Positions 28,285 through 36,999 of a stretch of 64,000 nt of DNA are shown in pieces. The position numbers and the translations under genes are program-made. Location of the stretch: NCBI GenBank assembly GCA_947000775.1, contig CAMQGK010000001.1, forward strand, positions 3,660,001 to 3,724,000, in the 5' to 3' direction. The notes beneath the pieces were generated by a model. It did no database searches. It had not been told where the DNA came from and saw only the letters and a program-made list of their open reading frames with translations. The stretch comes from Pterois miles (lineage: Eukaryota > Chordata > Actinopteri > Perciformes > Scorpaenidae). Each line of letters starts with the position of its first letter. The first letter of the stretch is position 1.

Positions 28285-31200
28285 ATGTTGCGCTTAAGAT
28301 GTTTTATTACGTGCGTTTTGTTTTTTATCCCAAAGAGTGAGAGTTTAGATGTGGTCGACCGGGATGGACGGGCCTTTCTGGACAACATTTTACGCTATTA
28401 TGGTCAAAATAATTCAATCTCAGCGGAGAAACTGGACGATTTACTGCTGCTGATCTCAGACAGAAGATCCGAGGAGATAAGTGAGGGAAATCCACTGACA
28501 GACCAGGAGGTGAGCACATCAACTATTTATTATTATTACTGTGTTTTAAACTCATTCATGATCATTTACACAACTGCTGGGGATTTAGAAACAGTATGAA
28601 ACTGATTTATTAATCTTATTTACATGACAGCTTAGTTCAAATGGACGTAGAGTTGATTTCTTGCAGTATGAAACAGACTTATTTAGGAGAAAACTAAACT
28701 TAAAATGTATTAACATTGCTATAAATACTTTGTTGTCCTTGTAAAGTAATAAATGCCTGAAATATTCTGTCTAATATTATATCTGATGGACTTCTTGTAG
28801 TCATAGTTAAACAACTGGGCTTATTTTTGTCCATTTTATGTAATTTTTCTCATTATTTGTTTCATTTATTTATTTCCCATTATTTATTGGTTTTATCCTG
28901 TTTTCATCCTCAGTATTTTGACACAAATATATGGTTGATACACTCCTGATCAAAATCTTAAGACCAGTTAAAAAATTGCAAGAATTTACGTTTTGCACTG
29001 TTGTATCTTAAGAAGGTTCTAAGTAGAGTTTCAAAATGCAAAAAGAAGAAATGAGAGCAAGAGACTAAATGTTTTGAGCAGGCAATTTATTGAAAAGGAC
29101 AATTTAACTAAAATAGGCTGTTCATCAGCTGATCAAAAGTTTAAGACCATAGCTCAAAAAAAAAAAACCCTAAAACAGAAATTAAAGTCTCAAAAACAGA
29201 CTCAGTAATGAGTAGCTCCACCATTATTGTTGATCACTTCAAAAATTCGTGTTGGCATGCTTGATGCGAGTGTTTCCAAAAGGCTTGTAGGAATGTTGCT
29301 CCAAGTGGTGAAGATGGCTTCACGAAGGGCATCCACTGTCTGGAACTGATGTCCATTTTTGTAAACTTCCCTTGCCATCCATCCCCAAATGTTCTCAATT
29401 GGATTTAGATCAGGGGAACATGCAGGATGATCCAAAAGAGTGATGTTATTCTCCTGAAAAAAATCCTTTGTCAGACGGGCATTGTGAATTGCAGCATTGT
29501 CCTGCTGAAAAACCCAGTCATCACCACGCAGACGAGGGCCCTCAGTCATGAGGGATGCCCGCTGCAACATCTCCACGTAGCCAGCTGCTGTTTGACGCCC
29601 CTGCACAACCTGGAGCTCCATTGTTCCATTGAAGGAAAAAGCACCCCAGATCATGATGGCGCCCCCTCCGCTGTGCCGTGTTGAAAAAAATCTCAGGTGG
29701 CATCTCCTTGTCATGCCAGTAGCGTTGGAAGCCATCAGGACCATCAAGGTTCAATTTTTTCTCATCAGAGAATAAAACTTTCTTCCAACTTTGAACGTCT
29801 CATGTTTGGTGCTCCCTTGCAAAGGCCAAACGGGCAATTTTGTGGCGTTGAAGGAGACGTGGCCTTTGAAGAGGTTTTTTGTTTTTGAAGCCGTTCCTTT
29901 GCAGATGCCGTCTGATGGTTATTGGGCTGCAGTCAGCACCAGTAATGGCCTTAATTTGGGATGAGGATCGTCCCGTGTCTTGACGGACAGCCATTCGGAT
30001 CCTCCGGCTCAGTGCCGGTGAGATTTTTTTGGGTCTACCACTTGATTTTTTTGTTCCATAAACCTCAGGATCTTTTAAGAAATGCAAAATGACTGTCTTA
30101 CTGCGTCCAACCTCAGCAGCGATGGCACGCTGTGAGAGGCCTTGTCTATGCAGCTCAACAATCCTGCTACGTTCGAAGGCAGTGAGTTTTTTTTTGCTTT
30201 TCCCATCAAGAGGTCTTGACAGTGTGATTACTTGACAGAAAATGACATGGAATCCAAATTTTTGCACAGATTTGGGCTTTTAAAGGATGTGGTCTTAAAC
30301 TTTTGATCAGCTGATGAACAGCCTATTTTAGTTAAATTGTTCTTTTCAATAAATTGCCTGCTCAAAACATTTAGTCTCTTGCTCTCATTTCTTCTTTTTG
30401 CATTTTGAAACTCTACTTAGAACCTTCTTAAGATACAACAGTGCAAAATGCAAATTCTTGCAATTTTTTAACTGGTCTTAAGATTTTGATCAGGAGTGTA
30501 TTTTGTCATTATTTCGTATTTCTTTTGCAATTGTATGCTAATGCATTTTAAATGATGCACACAATATGTTGGTAAACTTTAATGTACCGAATTAGGACAT
30601 ACAGTATGATAACATTAAACTTACTGTACATGTGTATCCGTCTAATTCATCTTTAACGCAAACTCATTAATGGTTACATACTTATTTACATGACAACTGA
30701 ATTTAAATGGACTTATAATTGATTTCTTGCATTGTGAAACAGACTTGTTTATGAAAAACTAAACTTAAAATGTATTAAAATTGTTATATATACTTTATTG
30801 TCCTAGTAAAGTATTAAATGCCTGAAACATTCAGTCTCATATTAAAGCACTATACTAAACTGACTTATTTGTAGGGAGTTGTAGTTAAACGACTGGGCTT
30901 ATTTTTGACCAAACGTGGTCATTAATTCATGGTTTATGTCATTTTTCTTATTATTTCTTTGTTTTCCATGTTTAATCAATATTACAACTTTTTTTTTTTG
31001 TAAACCTGATTTGTGCCCTGACAGTGTGGGGTTATGGGTTTCTGGCGGTCACTGTGATCAACCTGGCGTCTCTGCTTGGTCTCTTCCTGATCCCCTTCAC
31101 CAAGAAGCCTTATTTCCCCAAAGTGTTGACCTATTTCATCGGCCTCGCCATCGGGACGCTCTTCTCCAACGCTGTGCTTCAGCTCATACCAGAGGTTTGT

Positions 31201-31421
31201 AAGAGGTGGAGCGGCCAAAATGGTTTCATATTTTGAAGGTGTTTTACTGTTTCGTAAAGGGAGGTATTTTATACTAACATCCATTTATTAATCCACAGGC
31301 TCTGGGTTTCGATCCCAAACAGGATAACTATGTTGCGAATGCAGTTGGAATATTTGGAGGATTTTATATCCTGTTCTTCATGGAAAAGATACTGAAAATG
31401 GCTCTCCGGTTAGAGCATGAG
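28285..31421 (+). CDS. slc39a8: Zinc/manganese transporter ZIP8, 5' part only, reading frame broken
   Basis: ZIP8 imports divalent metals (Zn, Mn, Cd) at plasma and lysosomal membranes. Exons recognised: 28285-28509 (75 codons: signal peptide MLRLRCFITCVLFF, then the start of the ectodomain with LDNILRYYGQN), 31025-31194 (WGYGFLAVTVINLASLLG, first two membrane spans, GLAIGTLFSNAVLQLIPE) and 31299-31421 (LGFDPKQDNY, FGGFYILFFMEKILKM, third span). These match human SLC39A8 better than SLC39A14. The first exon ends in phase 0, but the second recognised one needs one preceding base, so an exon for the rest of the ectodomain is missing. Direct splicing gives a frameshift and stop. The His-rich loop and the metal-binding spans with HELGD are also absent, because the syntaxin array begins about 100 bp later. 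It is probably a truncated copy or a disrupted gene. Confidence 0.75.
28612..28880. repeat. Direct repeat in slc39a8 intron, left copy
   Basis: The stretch with TTTACATGACAG, GATTTCTTGCAGTATGAAAC, AACTTAAAATGTATTAA and ACTGGGCTTATTTTTG recurs at 30683-30910 in the same orientation. The two copies flank the Tc1 element. Confidence 0.7.
28941..30498 (-). mobile_element. Tc1-like transposon, nearly full length
   Basis: 1558 bp between TA dinucleotides (28939-28940 and 30499-30500). The inverted repeats start CACTCCTGATCAAAATCTTA, and an inner matching block (CAGCTGATCAAAAGTTTAAG) suggests arms of about 220 bp, the IR/DR arrangement. The transposase gene is on the minus strand inside. Confidence 0.92.
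29202..30267 (-). pseudogene. Tc1 transposase, frameshifted
   Basis: The N-terminal part (30267 down to about 29800) has the paired-like HTH: LTAFERSRIVELHRQGLSQR, IAAEVGRSKT and SGRPKK linker. The C-terminal part (about 29747 down to 29202) has GGAIMIWGAFSF, the second Asp region DWVFQQDNAAIHNA and CSPDLNPIENIWGWM, the DD34E catalytic core. The two halves are in different frames, with a break near 29750-29800, so no intact enzyme is made. The poly-A tract near 30186-30194 also puts the likely native ATG out of frame. Confidence 0.85.
30683..30910. repeat. Direct repeat in slc39a8 intron, right copy
   Basis: Second copy of 28612-28880, diverged by about 15-20 percent by eye. It lies between the Tc1 element and the 31025 exon. 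Confidence 0.7.
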
Positions 31422-31587
31422 GTAACAGTGCATTCAGTTGATTTATTAACTGTGAAGCACTTTTCTTTTATTGCAGAGAGATATCCTTTATTACAGTTCA
31501 GCTATCCTGAGTAATCCATCTCTCTGTTAAAACCCAGATTATTATCTTACAAACAACCACTTTGTGCTTTTTTTTTCCCCCCGTCAG

Positions 31588-31683
31588 CGGAGCTCCCAGA
31601 AGAAGATATGCATCCTGGTGATAGTGTTGGTCGTAGTTGCTCTTATTATTGGACTCATCATCTGGAGCGCTGTGGGAAAATGA
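31588..31683 (+). CDS. Syntaxin-7/12-like last exon (membrane anchor), intact
   Basis: After a CCCCCCGTCAG acceptor the frame reads RSSQKKICILVIVL, a valine/isoleucine-rich span, IIGLIIWSAVGK and stop: 31 residues. This matches the C-terminal tail anchor of endosomal Qa-SNAREs (STX7 and STX12 end with a basic-Cys stretch, a hydrophobic span and a short polar tail). It is not the slc39a8 end, although it directly follows that gene. No upstream syntaxin exon lies between it and slc39a8, so this copy is orphaned. Confidence 0.75.
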   Translation, partial: RSSQKKICILVIVLVVVALIIGLIIWSAVGK

Positions 31684-31789
31684 GGGCCTCTTCTTCCTCC
31701 TCTTTGCCGCTGCCTCTCCTGTTTAGTCATCAGCCTGGCACAAAGGATGAAGCACTGACTGTCCTCTCCTCATCCTCTTCCTTTTCTCA

Positions 31790-32290
31790 ACAATGTGTTT
31801 GAGTATTTCTGCGTACTGAGACCCCTAAACAGTGTTGAATTCCACTAATTGGGTCTCACTGTAAAGCTGAGACTCTTGTGGATACAACTGCATCCAACTG
31901 TATTCATGTGTGATGATGTTAGTCCCCATAGGAGCCATTTCATTGTAGTGAAACCATTTTTTGAAACTTGACTGTATAAAATGACCTGTGGTGACCCCTA
32001 GGATAATCACAGCCTCATGAAAGTTTACAGTCACAAACTAGAGACATACAGCATTCAGAGGATGGATGGCTTTCCAAAGTAGATTAACAATAAGGGGGTT
32101 TCTGAGCACTTTACACAGCAGAAGTACTCACCATCTAATTGTAGAAAAGTGCAATTCTTGCAGAAAGTTTTTGATACCAAATCAAGGTCAAGGTCTAAGG
32201 TCTTACTAGGGTATTTCTATTTTATAGCTACAGGTCATGTGACTCATTTGGAAAGACGAAATAAACATTTAAATAAAATGAATGTCAGAC
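31790..32290. repeat. Dispersed repeat downstream of the syntaxin anchor exon
   Basis: GACCTGTGGTGACCCCTAGG, GCATTCAGAGGATGGATGGC and AGTTTTTGATACCAAATCA are shared with manba intron 13 (19790-20205). Copies recur at about 41260-41760, 50675-51175 and 60850-61350. Confidence 0.65.
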
Positions 32291-32502
32291 ACTTTATATT
32301 CATTAGATTTTTTTATTTATTTATGCAATGCTATAACAAGGTGTAACAAGTTTAGGATGTTCTGGAAGTTTGTATTGTGGCTCACCCTTGCGTGCGCAAA
32401 CGAGATTGGAACTGTAGGGATGCTATTGCTAGAGAATGACCGGATCACCCGGAGTAAACCCTAACACAAACATCCTACTACTTTCTAATCCAAACATTGA
32501 AG

Positions 32503-34362
32503 TTATGCAGATGGATTTGCTTTTCTCTGGCCTTCACAGCCTTCAATTTTTCTTGTTGTTGGAACAGCAATGAAGAATTTGCATTCTTCATGGCAGAAAG
32601 AAGAGCCAGAGTGCAGCGTGATTTGGACTTTTATCGTGCGAAGGAAAATATCATCTTCCGTCGCACGATAAAAGTCCAAATCATGCTGCACTCTGGCTCT
32701 TCTTTCTGCCATGAAGAATGCAAAGGCAGAAAAGAAGAGCCAGAGCGTCAGCGTAATTTGGGCTTTTATCGTGCGAAGGAAAATATCATCTTCCGTCGCA
32801 CGATAAAAGTCCAAATCACGCTGACGCTCTGGCTCTTCTTTCTGCCTTTTCTCCTGCATCTGCTTCAGAAGGATGGCACAGTGTCTATGACAATCTGCAA
32901 TGTTGTTTGCCTCCTCTTCCTGCTTCTGCTTTGCCAATGCAGCCACTGACATGGCTTCATACTTGGCAAGCTTTTCCTTCTTCAGAGTTGTGTCGGCAGC
33001 CTGCTTCTTCCTGAGGCGTGCCAGGTCTTCCATAAGTCTCTGTTGACGTGACTGAAGGTCCTTGGACCTCTCTGCTTTTGCAGTCGGTTTTAGCAACAAA
33101 CTGCAATTTGCATTCTTCATCGCAGCATTCTCCTCCTGCATTCTGGCACGTTTCTCAGCTGCCAGGGAGATATTGAAGTTTTGCAGCTCGATTTGCTTTT
33201 CTCTGGCCTCCGCAGCCTTCAATTTTTCTTGTTGCTGGAACAGCCTGCATTCATCTTCCTTCGCACGATAAAAGTCCAAATCACGCTGCCGCTCTGACTC
33301 TTCTTTCTGCCTTTTCTCCTGCATCTGCTTCAGAAGGATGTCACGGTATCTATGACGCTTTGCAATGTTGTTTGCCTCCTCTTCCTGCTTCTGCTTTGCC
33401 AATGCAGCCACTGACATGGCTTCATACTTGGCAAGCTTTTCCTTCTTCAGAGTTGTGTCGGCAGCCTGCTTCTTCCTGAGGCGTGCCAGGTCTTCCATAA
33501 CTGTCTGTTGACGTGACTGAAGGTCCTTGGACCTCTCTGCTTTTGCAGTCGGTTTTAGCAACAAACTGCAATTTGCATTCTTCATCGCAGCATTCTCCTC
33601 CTGCAGTCTGGCACGTTTCTCAGCTGCCAGGGAGATATTGAAGTTTTGCAGCTCGATTTGCTTTTCTCTGGCCTTCGCAGCCTTCAATTTTTCTTGTTGC
33701 TGGAACAGCCTGCATTCATCTTCCTTCGCACGATAAAAGTCCAAATCACGCTGCCGCTCTGACTCTTCTTTCTGCCTTTTCTCCTGCATCTGCTTCAGAA
33801 GGATGTCACGGTATCTATGACGCTTTGCAATGTTGTTTGCCTCCTCTTCCTGCTTCTGCTTTGCCAATGCAGCCACTGACATGGCTTCATACTTGGCAAG
33901 CTTTTCCTTCTTCAGAGTTGTGTCGGCAGCCTGCTTCTTCCTGAGGCGTGCCAGGTCTTCCATAACTGTCTGTTGACGTGACTGAAGGTCCTTGGACCTC
34001 TCTGCTTTTGCAGTCGGTTTTAGCAACAAACTGCAATTTGCATTCTTCATCGCAGCATTCTCCTCCTGCAGTCTGGCACGTTTTGCAGCTGCCAGGGAGA
34101 TATTGAAGTTTTGCAGCTCGATGTGCTTTTCTCTGGCCTTCGCAGCCTTCAATTTTTCTTGTTGTTGGAACAGCCTGCATTCATCTTCCTTCGCACGATA
34201 ATAGTCCAAATCACGCTGACGCTCAGACAGTTTTGTCTGCCTTTTCTCCTGGATCTGGCGTGCCAGGTCTTCCAGAACTGTCTGTTGACGTGACTGAGGG
34301 TCCTTGAACCTCTCAGCTTTGCATATGTCCCATGGTTTTGACTCTACGCTAAGTCTGAACAT
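32503..34362 (-). CDS. Tandem-repeat coiled-coil protein, array copy 1 (619 aa)
   Basis: An open frame from MFRLS, with a 47-residue unique start, then three 155-residue repeats. Each repeat has RQQTVMEDLARLRKKQAADT, YEAMSVAALAKQKQEEEANN, ILLKQMQEKRQKEESERQRD, FYRAKEDECRLFQQQEKLKA and NISLAAEKRARLQEENAAMK. It is highly charged (K, E, R, Q), with no membrane span or signal peptide, so it should form long alpha-helical coiled coils. It resembles trichohyalin/plectin-homology-type ciliary proteins (CFAP45, CFAP53, CFAP210 class), but I cannot name the gene. Because 465 is divisible by 3, repeat gain or loss keeps the frame. The C-terminal about 90 residues come from palindromic DNA and are probably not original. 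No intron is evident, so it may be a single large exon or a retrocopy. Confidence 0.55.
   Translation of the reverse strand: MFRLSVESKPWDICKAERFKDPQSRQQTVLEDLARQIQEKRQTKLSERQRDLDYYRAKEDECRLFQQQEKLKAAKAREKHIELQNFNISLAAAKRARLQEENAAMKNANCSLLLKPTAKAERSKDLQSRQQTVMEDLARLRKKQAADTTLKKEKLAKYEAMSVAALAKQKQEEEANNIAKRHRYRDILLKQMQEKRQKEESERQRDLDFYRAKEDECRLFQQQEKLKAAKAREKQIELQNFNISLAAEKRARLQEENAAMKNANCSLLLKPTAKAERSKDLQSRQQTVMEDLARLRKKQAADTTLKKEKLAKYEAMSVAALAKQKQEEEANNIAKRHRYRDILLKQMQEKRQKEESERQRDLDFYRAKEDECRLFQQQEKLKAAEAREKQIELQNFNISLAAEKRARMQEENAAMKNANCSLLLKPTAKAERSKDLQSRQQRLMEDLARLRKKQAADTTLKKEKLAKYEAMSVAALAKQKQEEEANNIADCHRHCAILLKQMQEKRQKEEPERQRDLDFYRATEDDIFLRTIKAQITLTLWLFFSAFAFFMAERRARVQHDLDFYRATEDDIFLRTIKVQITLHSGSSFCHEECKFFIAVPTTRKIEGCEGQRKANPSA
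32581..32721. repeat. Palindrome, arms about 65 bp (unit 1, first)
   Basis: The arm from GCATTCTTCATGGCAGAAAG to TTTTATCGTGCG is followed, after about 15 bp, by its reverse complement ending CTTTCTGCCATGAAGAATGC, with about one mismatch. It could form a hairpin. A smaller palindrome (ATGAAGAATTTGCATTCTTC) overlaps its left edge. Confidence 0.9.
32725..32846. repeat. Palindrome (unit 1, second)
   Basis: A second foldback, directly adjacent, from GGCAGAAAAGAAGAGCCAGA to its complement ending GGCTCTTCTTTCTGCC. Unit 1 alone has two such palindromes; other units have one. Confidence 0.9.
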
Positions 34363-34398
34363 TTTGGCTCTGAAATGTTCACTCGTGTTTTGTTAACA

Positions 34399-34590
34399 CT
34401 GTAAATACTCCTGTGTAACTTGCAATAAATACAAAACTACAACTATTACTACTACTTTTTGCCTTTGAAGTCGTGTATTGTTAACACTGTTAACACCAAT
34501 GTATTGTTAACACTGTAAATACTCCTGTGTAACTTGCAATAAATACAAAACTACAACTACTACTTATACTACTTTTTGCCTTTGAAGTTT
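34399..34590. repeat. Direct repeat pair upstream of the coiled-coil frame
   Basis: TACTCCTGTGTAACTTGCAA, then ATAAATACAAAACTACAACT and TACTTTTTGCCTTTGAAG, occurs twice in the same direction about 113 bp apart. It also recurs in units 2 and 3. Confidence 0.8.
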
Positions 34591-34599
34591 ATGGTGCTT

Positions 34600-34979
34600 T
34601 ATGACATCATTCTGTAGTCCTAAATACTGCTTCCTGTCATGGGACTTGTAGTTCTTAGGGTTGATTCTGTCTAAATACTGCTTTGTATCTTGGGACTTGT
34701 AGTTCTTAGGGGTGATTCTGTCTAAATACTGCTTTGTGTCTTGGGACTTGTAGTTTTACCGCCCTCTTGTCGGTAGATCCGCCGTAGTGTCTCACTCATT
34801 TCGGTCCAGGATAGGCCCGGCTCTAGAGAGTACTCAGTACTGACACCAGGCGGATCCGCACATCGGACGCCCTTTTCTTTTTCCCTCCCAGTTCAAAAAC
34901 TTAACGACTGAGTCGCAGTTGCTGACTGCTCCGTCTGGGTGGAGGAACTATTGTGAGGTACAAGGAGGATACGAACAAG
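34600..34979. promoter_or_regulatory. Candidate bidirectional promoter with three ZNF143-like boxes, plus exon 1 (unit 1)
   Basis: Three 51-bp tandem repeats each carry GGGACTTGTAGT (34641, 34692, 34743), whose complement ACTACAAGTCCCA fits the ZNF143/Staf core ACTACANNTCCCA. They are followed by a GC-richer block and a transcript-like leader ending GATACGAACAAG, then a perfect donor GTAAGC at 34980. The coiled-coil gene starts in the other direction 240 bp away. ZNF143 sites are typical of divergent housekeeping promoters. I infer that it drives the syntaxin-derived transcript on + and perhaps the coiled-coil gene on -. Confidence 0.5.
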
Positions 34980-36071
34980 GTAAGCAGCTAACGCTAAACC
35001 AAGCTGTCAAAATATGCTTTATTTGTACAGCTGCCTAGTAAAATCATACCGGTCATAGATAACGTATTTAACTGCGTTGTATTTGGTTTTTAATTCTGAA
35101 ATATGCGCTTATGGCAGGCCAAGTTAGCTCAAGTTACAGCACATTAGCACTAGCTAACATAGCGTTAGAGTTGAGATAAAGCTAACAAACTCCCAGTTGG
35201 ATGGGATGTATTTCTGTCTGTCAGGGGCTGATTTTATCATTAATTAGCGTTAACGTTGCCTGCCCTGGTTATTTAGATCCAGCCCTAAGCGCATATTTCA
35301 GGAGCAAGATCCCACTGTAAGTTAATGTTAGCTAGCTAACTTGATGGGCAGGTTCTGATGTAACGTTGCTCGTTTGAGCGATGTTTTTAGCCGATATTTG
35401 TATAGATAATAAATAATGTATGTATAACAGTATGCCGAATTAGCTATCAGTAGTTTCTTCTTCTTATTGTAGCCATGGACGTACAGCTAAATGTGACGGG
35501 GTGAATTTAATATCGAAGAAAATAATTAAAATGATTGATTGATGAATAATTAAAATGCGATTATCCTCAGGCTAGTTTTGTAGCAAACTTACCAGGTAGT
35601 GACAAGTTAAAATGAAAAGTTACAAGACAAGGACAGTAAGATTAATAGCAGCAAGTCTAGTATATATATGTAAACAGTGTATTCCAGAATAGTATGTAAT
35701 GTTACTGTGATTAAGTAATGATAGTGCTGTCTGCATTAATATAGTAAATTAGAAATATAGTATATGACATGGTAAGACAATATAACATTAACATAGAATC
35801 GTATTGTACAGTATAGTATAAGGTATAAGAATGTAATTAGTAATAATAATATATAATAACATAAAATAGCGTAGTAGTACAGTAAGAGTATATTATGTAT
35901 ATAATATAGCAAAGAATATAAGTAAATCAGGGGAGCTGTGGTCTCCACTGCTGTTGTATTCGTCTGATGGCTGCTTAGATAGTGCTTAGGTTTGGACCTT
36001 GGTGGGATGAGCCGCTGGCTGAATTAAGATTAACATACAATAACATTATATGTGTCTGTGTTCTATTGCAG

Positions 36072-36127
36072 CTTACAGCATAGTGGCACCTATCTGATGA
36101 CTCATCCTTTCCTGCTGCCTGAAAAAA
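36072..36127 (+). other. Possible small exon 2 of the syntaxin-derived transcript (unit 1)
   Basis: A 56-bp segment between TCTATTGCAG and GTAAGA. It contains an ATG starting MTHPFLLPEK, which does not resemble a syntaxin N-terminus. Copies lie at 45826-45881 and about 55650-55705. No Habc-domain exon was found between 34980 and 36694. Confidence 0.3.
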
Positions 36128-36622
36128 GTAAGATTAAATACAGTTTTAAACACCATTTAATTGTCTATTTTGTCAAATACTGACAGTCGTTCACACATGC
36201 ATCAGCTTTTAAAATCTAATAAATTGACATATTTGAATTTTTAGGCACAGACCCTTGCTTTGACTCTCTGCTTTACACTTTATTACCAGATGTTCCTATT
36301 AATACTAAATAATTTGACCATATCTAGGCGCTACAGTGCAGGTTTTATTTGCTCTATGTCACCATGCATATGTTCTGTTGATAATCAAATTATATTTAAT
36401 GAGGTATTATGGGTATTGTAGGTTTTACAGCTCCCAGTACATACTAAATTGTTGCTGCACCCACAGTCAAAGTAGAGAACGTCCTCTGTAGTGTATTTGC
36501 AATAACAAGCACACAGGCACAGTATGTTCATTAAAACCTCTTCATTTTCACTGGGAGGACAGCTTTGGAAATGCACCTAATTTTCTTAAGTAGGTCCACT
36601 ATTTCTGATCATTATTATAGTT

Positions 36623-36624
<2 letters not shown>

Positions 36625-36660
<36 letters not shown>

Positions 36661-36672
36661 ATTATTATTATT
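36625..36672. repeat. (GTT)12 microsatellite before the SNARE exon (unit 1)
   Basis: Twelve GTT units, then ATT repeats, in the polypyrimidine-side of the intron. Unit 2 has 10 (46380-46409) and unit 3 has 16 (56204-56251), a length marker that separates the copies. Confidence 0.9.
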
Positions 36673-36694
36673 TCATCTGCTTCTGTTCCTGCAG

Positions 36695-36972
36695 TGATTC
36701 CCAGGTGCAGGCTCAGAGTGAGGCCATCACTGAAGAAGACCTGAGGCTGATCCAGGAGAGAGAGTCATCCATCAGGCAGTTAGAGGCACAAATAAGAGTC
36801 AAATGTCTCTGTCAGCATGGCTAGTAATATGTACAGTATCTCATCAGCTCTGTGTTTCCCTTTCACATGAACCATCTCTCTTTATGCTGCTGGATTCAGG
36901 CTGACATCACAGACATCAATGACATCTTCAAGGACTTGGGGATGATGATCCATGAGCAGGGAGACATGATAG
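36695..36972 (+). pseudogene. Syntaxin-7-like SNARE-domain exons (unit 1)
   Basis: Exon a (36695-36785) reads DSQVQAQSEAITEEDLRLIQ and ERESSIRQLE. Exon b (36900-36972) reads ADITDINDIFKDLGMMIHEQ and GDMI. Together they match the first half of the STX7 Qa-SNARE helix (STX7: ITEDDLRLIHERESSIRQLE), the part up to the zero-layer region used in late endosome fusion. Exon a must use a GC donor (GAG|GCACAA), as the GT is lost. The next SNARE exon (DSIEANVE...) is absent and manba sequence follows 27 bp after exon b. The Habc domain is not present in the unit. It is therefore a gene fragment, with the anchor exon surviving further along. Confidence 0.75.
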
Positions 36973-36999
36973 GTGAGCTTTTGTCACCTTCTTGTCTGT

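Noticed and set aside
31588..31683. Reading the exon after slc39a8 as its last exon
   Set aside because: The basic-Cys stretch, single span and short tail fit a syntaxin anchor. ZIP8 needs five more spans, and the same exon recurs in the array beside SNARE exons.
33062..33271. A family of 69-residue plus-strand frames (MDLSAFAVGF...) repeated across the array
   Set aside because: They lie exactly antisense to the 465-bp coiled-coil repeats and recur only because the repeats do. The minus-strand frame is far longer and has a coherent coiled-coil composition.
32503..34362. CRISPR-like or satellite array
   Set aside because: The repeats are 465 bp and contiguous without spacers, and stay open as protein in a eukaryotic genome.
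34755..34775. CTCF-like site beside the ZNF143-like boxes (CCGCCCTCTTGTCGG)
   Set aside because: Two or more mismatches to the core, including positions that are normally fixed.
35736..35948. Tyr/Leu-rich minus-strand frame METTAPLIYLY... in each unit
   Set aside because: AT-rich intron sequence of low complexity. No homology was recognised, and it recurs only with the unit.
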